DNA of 64,000 nt, taken from Thauera propionica. Lineage in GTDB: Bacteria; Pseudomonadota; Gammaproteobacteria; Burkholderiales; Rhodocyclaceae. The stretch spans positions 94,767 through 158,766 of the forward strand of contig NZ_NOIH01000026.1 in the NCBI RefSeq assembly GCF_002245655.1, given 5' to 3'. A program made the translations under genes and the position numbers. Below the pieces are notes generated by a model, which worked only from the letters and a program-made list of their open reading frames with translations, was not told the origin of the DNA and searched no databases. This document shows, in pieces, positions 54,707 through 63,800 of the stretch (positions are counted from its first letter, which is position 1; each line of letters begins with the position of its first letter).

Positions 54707-55037
54707 GCGGGTCTCCGGATTGCGGATGCCGGCGGCGGAACGGCCGGCATCGTCGAATCGGCAAATGATAGCGGATTCAGGCTGCGCACACGGTGTCGCG
54801 CCACGCTCGCCGCGCCAGTCCGCAGCCCCGCTGTAACGGCACCGATACAGGCCATCCGGACGTCGGTCTCGCCCGCAAATCCAGCCATCACGCGGCTCAG
54901 CGCGCCATCCGGCGCCGTATCCGGACCTCCATCCTGATACAGCGCTGTACAGCCTCGCTACGGAAACGCACGCCCTCCCCCCGCATGGGCGCTCGCCTCA
55001 CCCCACCGTGCGAGGCGGGGAGCCGCTTTCCGGCTGG
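54707..55037. promoter_or_regulatory. upstream regulatory region of the glycine-rich protein operon
   Basis: No gene is visible. The region holds a perfect 12-base palindrome TACAGCGCTGTA (54938-54949) and three ATCCGG-type elements (54854, 54907 and 54919), the last two 12 bases apart. CCGTATCCGGA at 54915-54925 recurs exactly, on the minus strand, at 63873-63883 upstream of the sigma-54 activator. These sit about 115-210 bases before the predicted start, a normal enhancer distance. The role as activator-binding sites is inferred. Confidence 0.5.
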
Positions 55038-55053
55038 TGGTACGCGCCATGCT
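55038..55053 (+). promoter_or_regulatory. sigma-54 (-24/-12) promoter of the glycine-rich protein operon
   Basis: TGGTACGCGCCATGCT has GG and GC exactly 10 bases apart, one mismatch in the -24 element (TGGTAC for TGGCAC) and one in the -12 element (ATGC for TTGC). The predicted start near 55064 gives a leader of about 50 bases before the ATG at 55114. A sigma-54 activator is encoded at the far end of the cluster. Confidence 0.7.
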
Positions 55054-55113
55054 ACGGGCGCTCGGCAGGGCCTGCGCTTCGCAGCGCCTTGTCATCGATC
55101 AGTGGAGGACGCC

Positions 55114-57015
55114 ATGAAACGAAGTCTGCTTGCAAGTGCGCTTGCGCTTGCCTTTGGTTTTTCGACACAAGCCGGAGCCAACCCCACCAACACCCTGACC
55201 GGCGATGCCAGCTCCGTAGACCAGACCGCGACCGCGCAGTCGGACCAGAGCGGCTCCGGGGCGATGGCGAACGAGTACTCGACAGCCGTGTGGAAGACGG
55301 ACAGCAGTACCACCACGAGTGAAAACAACGACAACAGCGCAGGCGACAACCGCAACAATGCGGGCAAGGCATGGGCAAGCGGCTTCGGCACGGCGGCCAA
55401 CAATGGCGCGACTGCAACGTCGAGCATCGACAACGCGTTCAACACCAGCAAGGCGATCGCGCTCTCCAGGCTGAACGGCATGGTCACGAAGATCAACGTG
55501 CATGGCCTCGGCAACAGCGCATTCAACGCCGGCAACGCCAACGGCGGTGACGGAGGCAAGGCCTCCGGCGGCAACGGCGGCAATGCCTATGGCGGCAACG
55601 CCGCAGGTGGAAACGGCGCCAGCGGTGGCAAGGCCTTTGGTGGCGATGGCGGCAATGGCGCATCCGGCGGCATGGCGATCGGTGGCGATGCCGAAAGCGG
55701 CAACGCAAGGGCCTCGGCCGATGGCGGCCGCGGCAGCGGCGGCGACGCGAGCAGCGGCGGCGTGCTGGCCGGTAGCGGCGGCAATGCCTATGGCGGCAAC
55801 GGCGACTCCGGCAACGCCCGGGGCGGCAGCGGCGGTGACGGCGGCAACGCGAGCAAGGCCCTCGCCGGTGGTGGTGGCGATGCAGACGCGTCCGTGCGTG
55901 CGAGTGCCGATTCGGGCAAGGCAGCGGGCGGCAGCGCAAGCGGCTACGTTGGCGGCACCAAGGCGATCGGCGGTGATGGCACGGCCGTCGACTTCGCGGC
56001 GGGCGGCAACGCGAAAGGCAGTGGCGGCGACGCCGGCGCCTTCGGCAAGTCCTCGGTCGGCGGCGCAATGGCCGGCAGCCATGCTGGTGGCAGTGGGGCC
56101 GACGGTGGCTATGCCGACGGCGGCAGTGCCGGCGCGAAGGCAGCGACGGCCACAGCGACGGCGACTGGCGTGCCAGCCACGACCGAATCCGGCGAGGCGG
56201 TGAGCCTGAGCTCGAACGGCGGCGTCAGCGCGAACGCAAGCAACGCCGCGACCGCCACCGGTGGAGCCGGCGGCACCGGCGGCGCGGCGACCTCGGTGGG
56301 CGGCACGACCGGCGCAGCCTCCGCCACCGGCGGCAGCAGCAACCAGACCGCCACTGCGACGGCGGGTGCGGGCACCGGAACCGGTGGCGCGGCCACGTCG
56401 AGCGCAGCCGGCACGGGCGGCGAAGCCAATGGCACAGGCGGCAGCAACACCTCGACCGCCGGCACGGGCACTTCGGGTGAAGCCACTGCCAACGCCGGCA
56501 ACAGCGCGAGCAATGGCGGCAACGGCGGCACCGCGACCAACACCGCGGGCCTCGGCGGCGCGGGCGGCGCTGCAACCAGCGGTAATGCGAGCGGCGGGAA
56601 CGCCAATGGCGGTGCCGGCGGCGTGGCGACCAGCGGTGCGGCGACCGGCGGCAGTGGCAGCGGCGGCGACGGCACCAGTACCGCCAGCAGCGGCGATGCG
56701 ACCGGCGGCGTGGCCACCGGCGGCGCTGGCGGTGACGGCGGCGCGGGCCAGGGCGGCACCGGGGGCGCGGGTGGCAACGGTGGCACACTCACCGCGGGCA
56801 ATGCCACGGGCGGCAGCGGCCAGGGCGGCACCGGCGGCGCAGGCGGCCAGGGCGGCACGGTCAGCGTCGACGCCGGCATGTTCAACATGGGCAACAGCAT
56901 CTCCGGGTCCTTCACCAATGGCGCCGGCATCATCATCAACGCCCAGAACAGCGGCATTGGTGCCCTGGTCCAGCAAAGCGCCAACGTGCAGGCGAACCTG
57001 AACCTCAACCGTTAA
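55114..57015 (+). CDS. large secreted glycine-rich protein, candidate matrix/amyloid subunit (paralog 1)
   Basis: A 633-residue protein with a Sec signal peptide (cleavage near residue 22, before NPTNT). An Asn/Ser/Thr-rich N-terminal domain (about 23-140) contains NEYSTAVWKTDSSTT and INVHGLGNSAFN. A Gly-rich region (about 141-345) of GGxGG-type repeats is followed by an ATATATATGVPATTESG linker, a second Gly/Ala/Thr-rich region (about 385-580) and a conserved C-terminal module (about 581-633) with INAQNSGIGALVQQSANV. There is no cysteine and little hydrophobic sequence outside signal and tail. I do not recognise a named family. Context with a C39 peptidase and a Fap-like barrel suggests a secreted structural subunit. 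GGAGG precedes the ATG. Confidence 0.85.
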   Translation: MKRSLLASALALAFGFSTQAGANPTNTLTGDASSVDQTATAQSDQSGSGAMANEYSTAVWKTDSSTTTSENNDNSAGDNRNNAGKAWASGFGTAANNGATATSSIDNAFNTSKAIALSRLNGMVTKINVHGLGNSAFNAGNANGGDGGKASGGNGGNAYGGNAAGGNGASGGKAFGGDGGNGASGGMAIGGDAESGNARASADGGRGSGGDASSGGVLAGSGGNAYGGNGDSGNARGGSGGDGGNASKALAGGGGDADASVRASADSGKAAGGSASGYVGGTKAIGGDGTAVDFAAGGNAKGSGGDAGAFGKSSVGGAMAGSHAGGSGADGGYADGGSAGAKAATATATATGVPATTESGEAVSLSSNGGVSANASNAATATGGAGGTGGAATSVGGTTGAASATGGSSNQTATATAGAGTGTGGAATSSAAGTGGEANGTGGSNTSTAGTGTSGEATANAGNSASNGGNGGTATNTAGLGGAGGAATSGNASGGNANGGAGGVATSGAATGGSGSGGDGTSTASSGDATGGVATGGAGGDGGAGQGGTGGAGGNGGTLTAGNATGGSGQGGTGGAGGQGGTVSVDAGMFNMGNSISGSFTNGAGIIINAQNSGIGALVQQSANVQANLNLNR

Positions 57016-57076
57016 GCCGGGCCGGAGGCGTGGCCAGAACGGCCGCGCCTCCTCCACGCACCGATCGGAGATCACC

Positions 57077-58975
57077 ATGAAGATGAAATACCTCGCGAGT
57101 TCCATCGCCCTCGCCTTCGGCTTCGCATCGCAGGCGACAGCGAACCCGACGAACACCATCACAACCACAGGCACGACCACCGAGACCGAGGTGTCTGCCT
57201 CGGCCATCGCCGGGCCGGTCACGCAGAACGCGACCGCGACCTCGGCGCAGAGCGGCACTGGCGCAATGGCCAACGAATACTCGAGCGCCTACGCAAAGAC
57301 GGACAACAGCACGTCGAGCACCGAGCACAACGACAACAGCCAGGGCAACAACCGCAGCAACAACGGCCTTGCGTGGGCCCTCGACCACGGCACGGCCGCC
57401 AACAACGGCGCGTCGGCGAGTTCGAGCATCGCCAACGCATTCAACACCAGCACGGCGGTGGCACTGTCGAAGCTGGAGGGTTCCGTGTCGAGGATTGGCG
57501 TTCATGGCCTGGGCAACACCGCCGTGAACTTCGGCAATGCCAACGGCGGAAACGGTGCCAAGGCCTATGGCGGCGACGGCGGCAAGGCCGGCGGCGGTGA
57601 CGCCTATGGTGGAAACGGCGCCAATGGCGGCATGGCCTGGGGCGGCAATGGCGGCGACGGCGCACGCGGCGGCAAGGCGGTAGGCGGCGATGCCGAAAGT
57701 GGCCACGCCGGCGCCCACGCTGATGGTGGGAAGGCCAGCGGCGGCGACGCCAACACCGGCTTCGTGGCTGCTGGCAGCGGTGGCGAAGCCGTCGGCGGTG
57801 GTGCCGACACCGGCCGTGCGAGCGGCGGCAATGGCGGCGAAGGCGGCAATGCACGCAATGCCATGGCCAAGGGCGGCGGCGACGCCGATGCCAAGGTGGG
57901 CGCGTCCGCCGATTCCGGCAACGCCTACGGCGGCAAGGCCATGGGCGGCACCGGCAGCACCACGTCGGTCGGCGGTGACGGTTCTGCAGCCGGCGGCGCC
58001 GTTGCCGGCAGCGCTTGGGGCGCAGGTGGATCCGGGAACGCCGGCAACATGAGCAAGGTCGGCTCGGCATCTGCCGGCAGTTCGGCGGGCGGCAGCGGCG
58101 CCGATGGCGGCGGCGCGGGCGGAGGCGGAGCCTGGGGTGGCGCATTCGGCGCAGAAGCCTCGGCTACCAGTGAAACGGCTGGCAGTCAGGCTAATGCCTC
58201 GAACATGGCTTCGGCGACCGGCGGTGCTGGCGGAACGGCAGGCACCGCGAATTCCACCGGCGGCACGACCGGTGACGCCACCGCCAACGGCGGCGGCAAC
58301 ACCCAGACCGCAAGCGGAACGGGTGCTGACGGCAATGGCACTGGCGGCAACGCCAATGGCAGCGCCACGGCGAACGGCGCGGCCAGTACGGCCAATGGCG
58401 GCACAAACACCGCATCGGGCGGCAGCGGCACATCCGGGCTGGCGAGTGCGACCACGGGCGACGCCACGAGTACCGGCGGCGCTGGCGGCTCTGCAAGCAA
58501 CGCGGGCGGCACGGGCGGTGAAGGCGGCCTCGCGATGAGCGGCGAAGCCTCGGGCGGCTCGGCCACCGGCGGCAACGGCGGCACCGCCACGAGCGCCACG
58601 GCGAACGGCGGCGGCGCAACCGGCGGCGCTGGCACCAGCACGGCCTCGAGTGGCGCAGCCGGCGGCGGCGATGCGACCGGCGGTACCGGTGGCGCAGGCG
58701 GTGCCGGCAACGGCGGTACCGGTGGCGCCGGCGGCAGTGGCGGCACGCTCGCCGGCGGCAACGCAACCGGTGGCAGTGGCAATGGCGGCACCGGTGGCAG
58801 TGGCGGCGGCGGCGGTGCAGTGAGCGTGACTGCGGGTACTTTCGACATGTCGAACAGCATCAGCAGCGCCTTCACCAACGGTGCGGGCATCCTGATCAGC
58901 GCCCAGAACAGCGGGATCGGCGCACTCGTGCAGCAGAGCGCCAACGTGCAGGCCAACCTCAGTCTCAACCGCTGA
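57077..58975 (+). CDS. large secreted glycine-rich protein, candidate matrix/amyloid subunit (paralog 2)
   Basis: A 632-residue paralog of the preceding protein with the same order: signal peptide (cleavage after QATA), N-terminal domain (GAMANEYSSAYAKTDNSTSS, IGVHGLGNTAVNFGNANGG), two Gly-rich regions, and a C-terminal module with ISAQNSGIGALVQQSANV. The N- and C-terminal modules are much closer to paralog 1 than the repeats, so the ends are under stronger constraint. It lacks cysteine. The 61-base spacer holds CGGAG before the ATG. The two genes probably arose by tandem duplication, perhaps as major and minor subunits, as FapC and FapB are in Pseudomonas. Confidence 0.85.
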   Translation: MKMKYLASSIALAFGFASQATANPTNTITTTGTTTETEVSASAIAGPVTQNATATSAQSGTGAMANEYSSAYAKTDNSTSSTEHNDNSQGNNRSNNGLAWALDHGTAANNGASASSSIANAFNTSTAVALSKLEGSVSRIGVHGLGNTAVNFGNANGGNGAKAYGGDGGKAGGGDAYGGNGANGGMAWGGNGGDGARGGKAVGGDAESGHAGAHADGGKASGGDANTGFVAAGSGGEAVGGGADTGRASGGNGGEGGNARNAMAKGGGDADAKVGASADSGNAYGGKAMGGTGSTTSVGGDGSAAGGAVAGSAWGAGGSGNAGNMSKVGSASAGSSAGGSGADGGGAGGGGAWGGAFGAEASATSETAGSQANASNMASATGGAGGTAGTANSTGGTTGDATANGGGNTQTASGTGADGNGTGGNANGSATANGAASTANGGTNTASGGSGTSGLASATTGDATSTGGAGGSASNAGGTGGEGGLAMSGEASGGSATGGNGGTATSATANGGGATGGAGTSTASSGAAGGGDATGGTGGAGGAGNGGTGGAGGSGGTLAGGNATGGSGNGGTGGSGGGGGAVSVTAGTFDMSNSISSAFTNGAGILISAQNSGIGALVQQSANVQANLSLNR

Positions 58976-59043
58976 GGTTGCATGGGAGCCGGACGGCCTG
59001 GCCGTCCGGCTTTATCAGCGCACGATTGGCAAGGAGAACCATC

Positions 59044-59406
59044 ATGAGATCCGCTTTGCCACTGATCGCACTGGGCGTCGCACTCGCCTTCACCTGTGCC
59101 TCGCCGGGCACGGCCCACGCGGACAGCATGTCGCGCCCGAACGCTGCCGCCGAGCACCTGTTTGCCCAGCAGGCGCTAGGTAGCGACATCCTCGAAACAC
59201 AGCGTGGTGGCGCCGACACGCACTTGAGCGAGATCCGTGCGGTCGGGTCGGTCAGCGAGGTCCAGGCCTATGACCTGGTGACCGGACACAACGTCGTATC
59301 CGACGGCGCGCTCGCCAACACTTCCGGCATGCCGATGCTGATCCAGAATTCGGGCAACGGCGTCCTGATCCAGAACGCCGTCATCCTCAACGTCGAGGTC
59401 CGTTAG
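59044..59406 (+). CDS. small secreted protein with double-glycine motif and shared C-terminal signature
   Basis: A 120-residue protein with a Sec signal peptide (cleavage near residue 26, after GTAHA). LGSDILETQRGG (residues 45-56) resembles a C39 double-glycine leader end, with Leu at -12 and -7 and Gly-Gly at -2/-1. The last 30 residues carry IQNSGNGVLIQNAVILNVEV, which parallels the C-termini of the two large Gly-rich proteins. It could be a nucleator or minor subunit matured by the next gene's peptidase. AAGGAGA precedes the ATG. No known family recognised. Confidence 0.8.
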   Translation: MRSALPLIALGVALAFTCASPGTAHADSMSRPNAAAEHLFAQQALGSDILETQRGGADTHLSEIRAVGSVSEVQAYDLVTGHNVVSDGALANTSGMPMLIQNSGNGVLIQNAVILNVEVR

Positions 59407-59417
59407 CGGAGGGGACG

Positions 59418-60116
59418 ATGAGCCCGCTCGGCACGCACTGTCGCCTTGCCTGCGCCCTGGCGACCCTCTTCTGGCTGACCAGCGGCCCCGCCTTGGCGGA
59501 TGTGCCACGCATGGTCACGCCCCTCGGTGGCAACGTGGCGATGCCGGTGGTGAGCATGAAGGACGCTCGCTTCCTGGCTACGCTGCGCCAGCAGTACGAC
59601 TTCAGCTGCGGATCCGCTGCGCTCGCAACGCTATTGACTCACCACTACGGCCTCGTGGTTGATGAAGCGAGCGTGTTCCAGGCGATGTTCGAGCGCGGCA
59701 ACCAGGACAAGATCCGCGCCGAAGGCTTCTCGATGCTGGACATGAAGCATTACCTCGACAGCCACGGTTTCGACGCGCGCGGCATCGAGGGCACGCTGGA
59801 CCAGCTAGCGCAGGCCGCGGTCCCGGCCATCGTCCTGATCCAGGAGAACGGTTACGCGCACTTCGTGGTGATAAAAGGTGTGCGCGATCGCGATGTGCTG
59901 CTCGGCGATCCGGCGATGGGGACACGTGTCATGCCGCGAGCAGACTTCGAGCGCTACTGGATCAACAATATCCTGCTGCTGGTCGCGAACCGCGTTGAGC
60001 TGGCACGGTTCAACCGCGTCGAGGACTGGCGTATCAGGCCACAGGCGCCGCTTCATGCCGAACGCGGCAGCAGCGCGATTCATGCGCTGACGCGGCACAG
60101 CCTGGTGGACTTCTGA
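59418..60116 (+). CDS. secreted stand-alone C39 cysteine peptidase, FapD-like
   Basis: A 232-residue protein with a Sec signal peptide (cleavage near residue 27, after GPALA) and a single C39 peptidase domain. The catalytic set appears complete: oxyanion Gln58 or Gln59 and nucleophile Cys64 in RQQYDFSCGSAALATLL, His148 in NGYAHFVVIKG and Asp164 in LLGDPAMG. Unlike bacteriocin exporters it has no ABC transporter or membrane domain, so it acts in the periplasm. FapD of the Pseudomonas Fap system has this architecture. It lies 11 bases after the small double-glycine protein, its likely substrate. AGCGGAGGGG precedes the ATG. Confidence 0.88.
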   Translation: MSPLGTHCRLACALATLFWLTSGPALADVPRMVTPLGGNVAMPVVSMKDARFLATLRQQYDFSCGSAALATLLTHHYGLVVDEASVFQAMFERGNQDKIRAEGFSMLDMKHYLDSHGFDARGIEGTLDQLAQAAVPAIVLIQENGYAHFVVIKGVRDRDVLLGDPAMGTRVMPRADFERYWINNILLLVANRVELARFNRVEDWRIRPQAPLHAERGSSAIHALTRHSLVDF

Positions 60117-60134
60117 GTCGACCGGAGGCTGACC

Positions 60135-61037
60135 ATGCATGCCGCTCCGCACCCGCGCATTGCCGCCATCGCCTTGATGGTCGGCCTCTCACTGACGGGC
60201 GCCGGGCTCGCCGAGGTCCGCGCGGCGCGGCTGATCGAACACCCCTGGTCAGGCGAACTCGAAGTCTTCCGCAGCCCGGCCGCTCCACAGCCTGCCCACG
60301 CGGTTGAGCGGACCGAGCCGGCTGCCGAGGTCATCGACGCACACGTCCAGCCGGTGACCGAGATCCTCGCGCGCAATATGTCGGCACAAGCGGCGCCGGT
60401 GCGACAAGCCGACCGGAACGCAGACAACATGTCGCGCCCCGCCGAAGAGATGCCCGTCCCGGAGGTGACTGCCGTCATCGTCAAGGTCGAGGATATCCGC
60501 CGGAAGCTGGCAGCGCTGTCGACGACGCTGGCCGGGGAATCGGCTGCGCTGGCGCAGACGAAGGCGCGCCTCCGCGCCGCCGGCACCGGGGCTCCGTCCG
60601 TCGGAGAGGCTGCGCACCCCGGGGCAGATCTGCTCGCGTCCGCAGCACTCCCGGCGGAGAAGCTCGATACGCTGCGGGGTGGCTTCATCGCCCCCGGCGG
60701 CCTGCGCATGAGCTTTGGCATCGAACGTGCCGTGTTGATCAATGGCGTGCTGCAGAGCACGACCCATCTGCGCGTCGAGGACCTTGGCAATGTCACGGCC
60801 AAGGCCCTGGCGGCGGGCTCCACGGTCGCAGTGATCCAGAACGGGATGAACAACAGCCTCAACGTGTCCCTGCCCGCGACCTCGCTCGCCACGATCGTGC
60901 AGAACTCCTTGGACAACCAGCGCATCCAGACCGTGACCACGATCAATGCCACGATCAACAGCGCCGAGATGATGCGAGGCATGCGCATGCACCAGTCCAT
61001 GCAGGAGGCACTCAATCGCGCTTCGCTGATGCGCTGA
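60135..61037 (+). CDS. secreted accessory protein with double-glycine motif
   Basis: A 300-residue protein with an N-terminal signal sequence (about residues 1-26) and no recognised family. Residues 30-170 are Ala/Pro/Glu-rich with a helical stretch (about 108-148). LPAEKLDTLRGG (about 172-183) matches the double-glycine leader end better than its small neighbour: Leu at -12, -7 and -4 and Gly-Gly. The part after it (about 184-300) is rich in Asn, Gln, Thr and aliphatic residues, including VIQNGMNNSLNV and IVQNSLDNQRIQT, likely beta-forming. By position it could correspond to FapE, but I see no clear sequence match. It is the last rightward gene. Confidence 0.78.
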   Translation: MHAAPHPRIAAIALMVGLSLTGAGLAEVRAARLIEHPWSGELEVFRSPAAPQPAHAVERTEPAAEVIDAHVQPVTEILARNMSAQAAPVRQADRNADNMSRPAEEMPVPEVTAVIVKVEDIRRKLAALSTTLAGESAALAQTKARLRAAGTGAPSVGEAAHPGADLLASAALPAEKLDTLRGGFIAPGGLRMSFGIERAVLINGVLQSTTHLRVEDLGNVTAKALAAGSTVAVIQNGMNNSLNVSLPATSLATIVQNSLDNQRIQTVTTINATINSAEMMRGMRMHQSMQEALNRASLMR

Positions 61038-61042
61038 CGCGA

Positions 61043-61060
61043 AGCGCCCCGGCGGGCGCT
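61043..61060. terminator. stem-loop between the convergent operons
   Basis: AGCGCCC pairs perfectly with GGGCGCT around CGGC in the 30-base gap between the accessory protein and the outer-membrane protein genes. No T run follows on either strand. Confidence 0.45.
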
Positions 61061-61067
61061 CCAACGC

Positions 61068-62351
61068 CTAGAGCGAGAACGGCATGCGCAAGGTCAGTTG
61101 CACGTCCGGCGTATCGCGCGTGACACCGACGCCGAGAGACAGGTTCAGCGTCTGCGAGTTGTCGATCTTGTACGAATACCCGAGGAGCAAGGTTCCAAGC
61201 TGCACGCGCACGCCTGGGACCCGTTCTCCGCTGTCCAGCCGGGCCTTGGTCGGGCCGACCGAAAGATGGTCGTAGCCGATGCTGAACGAGGAGCGTTCGT
61301 TCAGCGCGAGGCCCATGCCGAAGTTGAAGCCGAAGACGCCACCTGGCTGGATTTCGTCATAGACCGCCGCCGCCTCGGCCGGCACCACATTCGGCTTCAC
61401 CCCGCTGCGCTTGAAGCTGTACTGGTAGCTGATACCGCCGAAGAACACCGCCGGATCGGAAGGGATCAGCACAGTCAGCCCCGGCGTGAGCGAGTAGAAA
61501 CCGGAGCCAGTCGGCAACTCCTCCTGCACCGCCGCGATGCGGGCGCCATCAGCCAGAAAGCTTGAGCGCACCTCGAAGGGATCCTTGCCGGTGCGGCTCT
61601 TGAAGCGCAGCGAGGCGATGTAATAGGGAGAATCTCCGCCGCCGTCGTTGAGCTGATAGCGTCCGATCAACTCGACATCGCCGATACCGCGACCATCGAC
61701 GTCGGTGAAGATGTCGTCGCCCGCACTGCCTGTGAAGATCTCCCGCCCGCGGGTGTTGTCGAAGCGATAGACGTAGGGCACGCGGGCCTCGAGCTCGAAG
61801 CGGTTCGTCAGCCCGCGTCGCAGCGCCAGCGTCCCGGTGAGCGAGTTCGACTTTACGTTGCGCACGTCGATGAGGCCGATGAGGATGGCCGGGATCACCG
61901 TGTAGCCGACGAGGGCGATGCGATCGCTCGAGGAATACGAGTACTGCAGCGACGGTTCGAAGATCCACTTCCCGGGCGGGGTCAGCACCCCGGGCTGCTC
62001 GAAGATCGGCGCGACCTCGGGCGGCCGGTCGGGCGCCTCGGGCGCCTGGCCGACCGGTTGTGCGGGCTGAGCCTGCGCCACCTGCACCGCCCGTTCGGGA
62101 CCTGGGGTCGGCGCAACGCCGCGCCCACGCCGCTCGAGGTCGACCTCGCGCTTGAGATCGAACAGCGCCGCCTCCTGACGCGCCAGTTCGCGCTTGAGCG
62201 CCTCGATCTGCCTTATCTGCGCCTCGAAGCGTGCGGAGATGTCGTCCGCCTTGCCGGGTTCATCTGCGGCGAATCCGCCACCACTCAGGCTTGCGATCAG
62301 CATGCCCAGCAAGGGGCGCAGCAGCGTTGCATCGGCGCAGGACTTACTCAT
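61068..62351 (-). CDS. coiled-coil/beta-barrel outer-membrane protein, FapF-like
   Basis: A 427-residue protein with a signal peptide (residues 1-28), a predicted coiled coil (about 38-77, ISARFEAQIRQIEALKRELA), a Pro/Ala/Gln-rich linker (about 79-120) and a C-terminal beta-barrel (about 122-427). The barrel shows alternating strands such as WIFEPSLQYSYSSSD and LLLGYSYKIDNSQTLNLSLG. Length and order match FapF, the trimeric pore of the Pseudomonas Fap system whose helices gate export, and the barrel is of the MetA-pathway/transporter type. It probably exports the glycine-rich subunits. The ATG at 62351 is preferred over a GTG nine codons upstream because GGGAG precedes it. It follows the regulator gene on the same strand. 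Confidence 0.82.
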   Translation of the reverse strand: MSKSCADATLLRPLLGMLIASLSGGGFAADEPGKADDISARFEAQIRQIEALKRELARQEAALFDLKREVDLERRGRGVAPTPGPERAVQVAQAQPAQPVGQAPEAPDRPPEVAPIFEQPGVLTPPGKWIFEPSLQYSYSSSDRIALVGYTVIPAILIGLIDVRNVKSNSLTGTLALRRGLTNRFELEARVPYVYRFDNTRGREIFTGSAGDDIFTDVDGRGIGDVELIGRYQLNDGGGDSPYYIASLRFKSRTGKDPFEVRSSFLADGARIAAVQEELPTGSGFYSLTPGLTVLIPSDPAVFFGGISYQYSFKRSGVKPNVVPAEAAAVYDEIQPGGVFGFNFGMGLALNERSSFSIGYDHLSVGPTKARLDSGERVPGVRVQLGTLLLGYSYKIDNSQTLNLSLGVGVTRDTPDVQLTLRMPFSL

Positions 62352-62399
62352 CTCGCAGACTCCCACAGAGGATGACACGCGCCCCGCGCCACGAACGGG

Positions 62400-63755
<1,356 letters not shown>

Positions 63756-63761
63756 CGCAAG

Positions 63762-63800
63762 TCAGCGCGGCTGCAGGCGCAATTCCGGAATGTTGTTCAT
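63762..63800 (-). CDS. possible 12-residue leader peptide upstream of the activator gene
   Basis: On the minus strand a very good ribosome binding site (GGGAGGCGAAGG) leads to ATG at 63800 and an open frame of 12 codons (MNNIPELRLQPR) ending at 63762, 6 bases before the activator start. The activator's own start has no good binding site, so translation may be coupled. It is too short to judge by composition; it could be chance. Confidence 0.4.
   Translation of the reverse strand: MNNIPELRLQPR

Noticed and set aside
55099..57273. A 724-codon open frame on the minus strand across the first glycine-rich gene, and similar frames at 56109-57008 and 58186-59157
   Set aside because: They arise because GGC/GCC-rich codons read as Ala/Gly/Pro/Arg-rich sequence on the other strand and rarely make stops. 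They have no ribosome binding site or domain character, and the rightward genes have signal peptides and conserved paralogous ends.
55530..58830. Short repeated GGCGGC-type units suggesting a CRISPR array or mobile repeat
   Set aside because: The repeats are in frame, imperfect and lack unique spacers of even length; they encode Gly-rich protein repeats.
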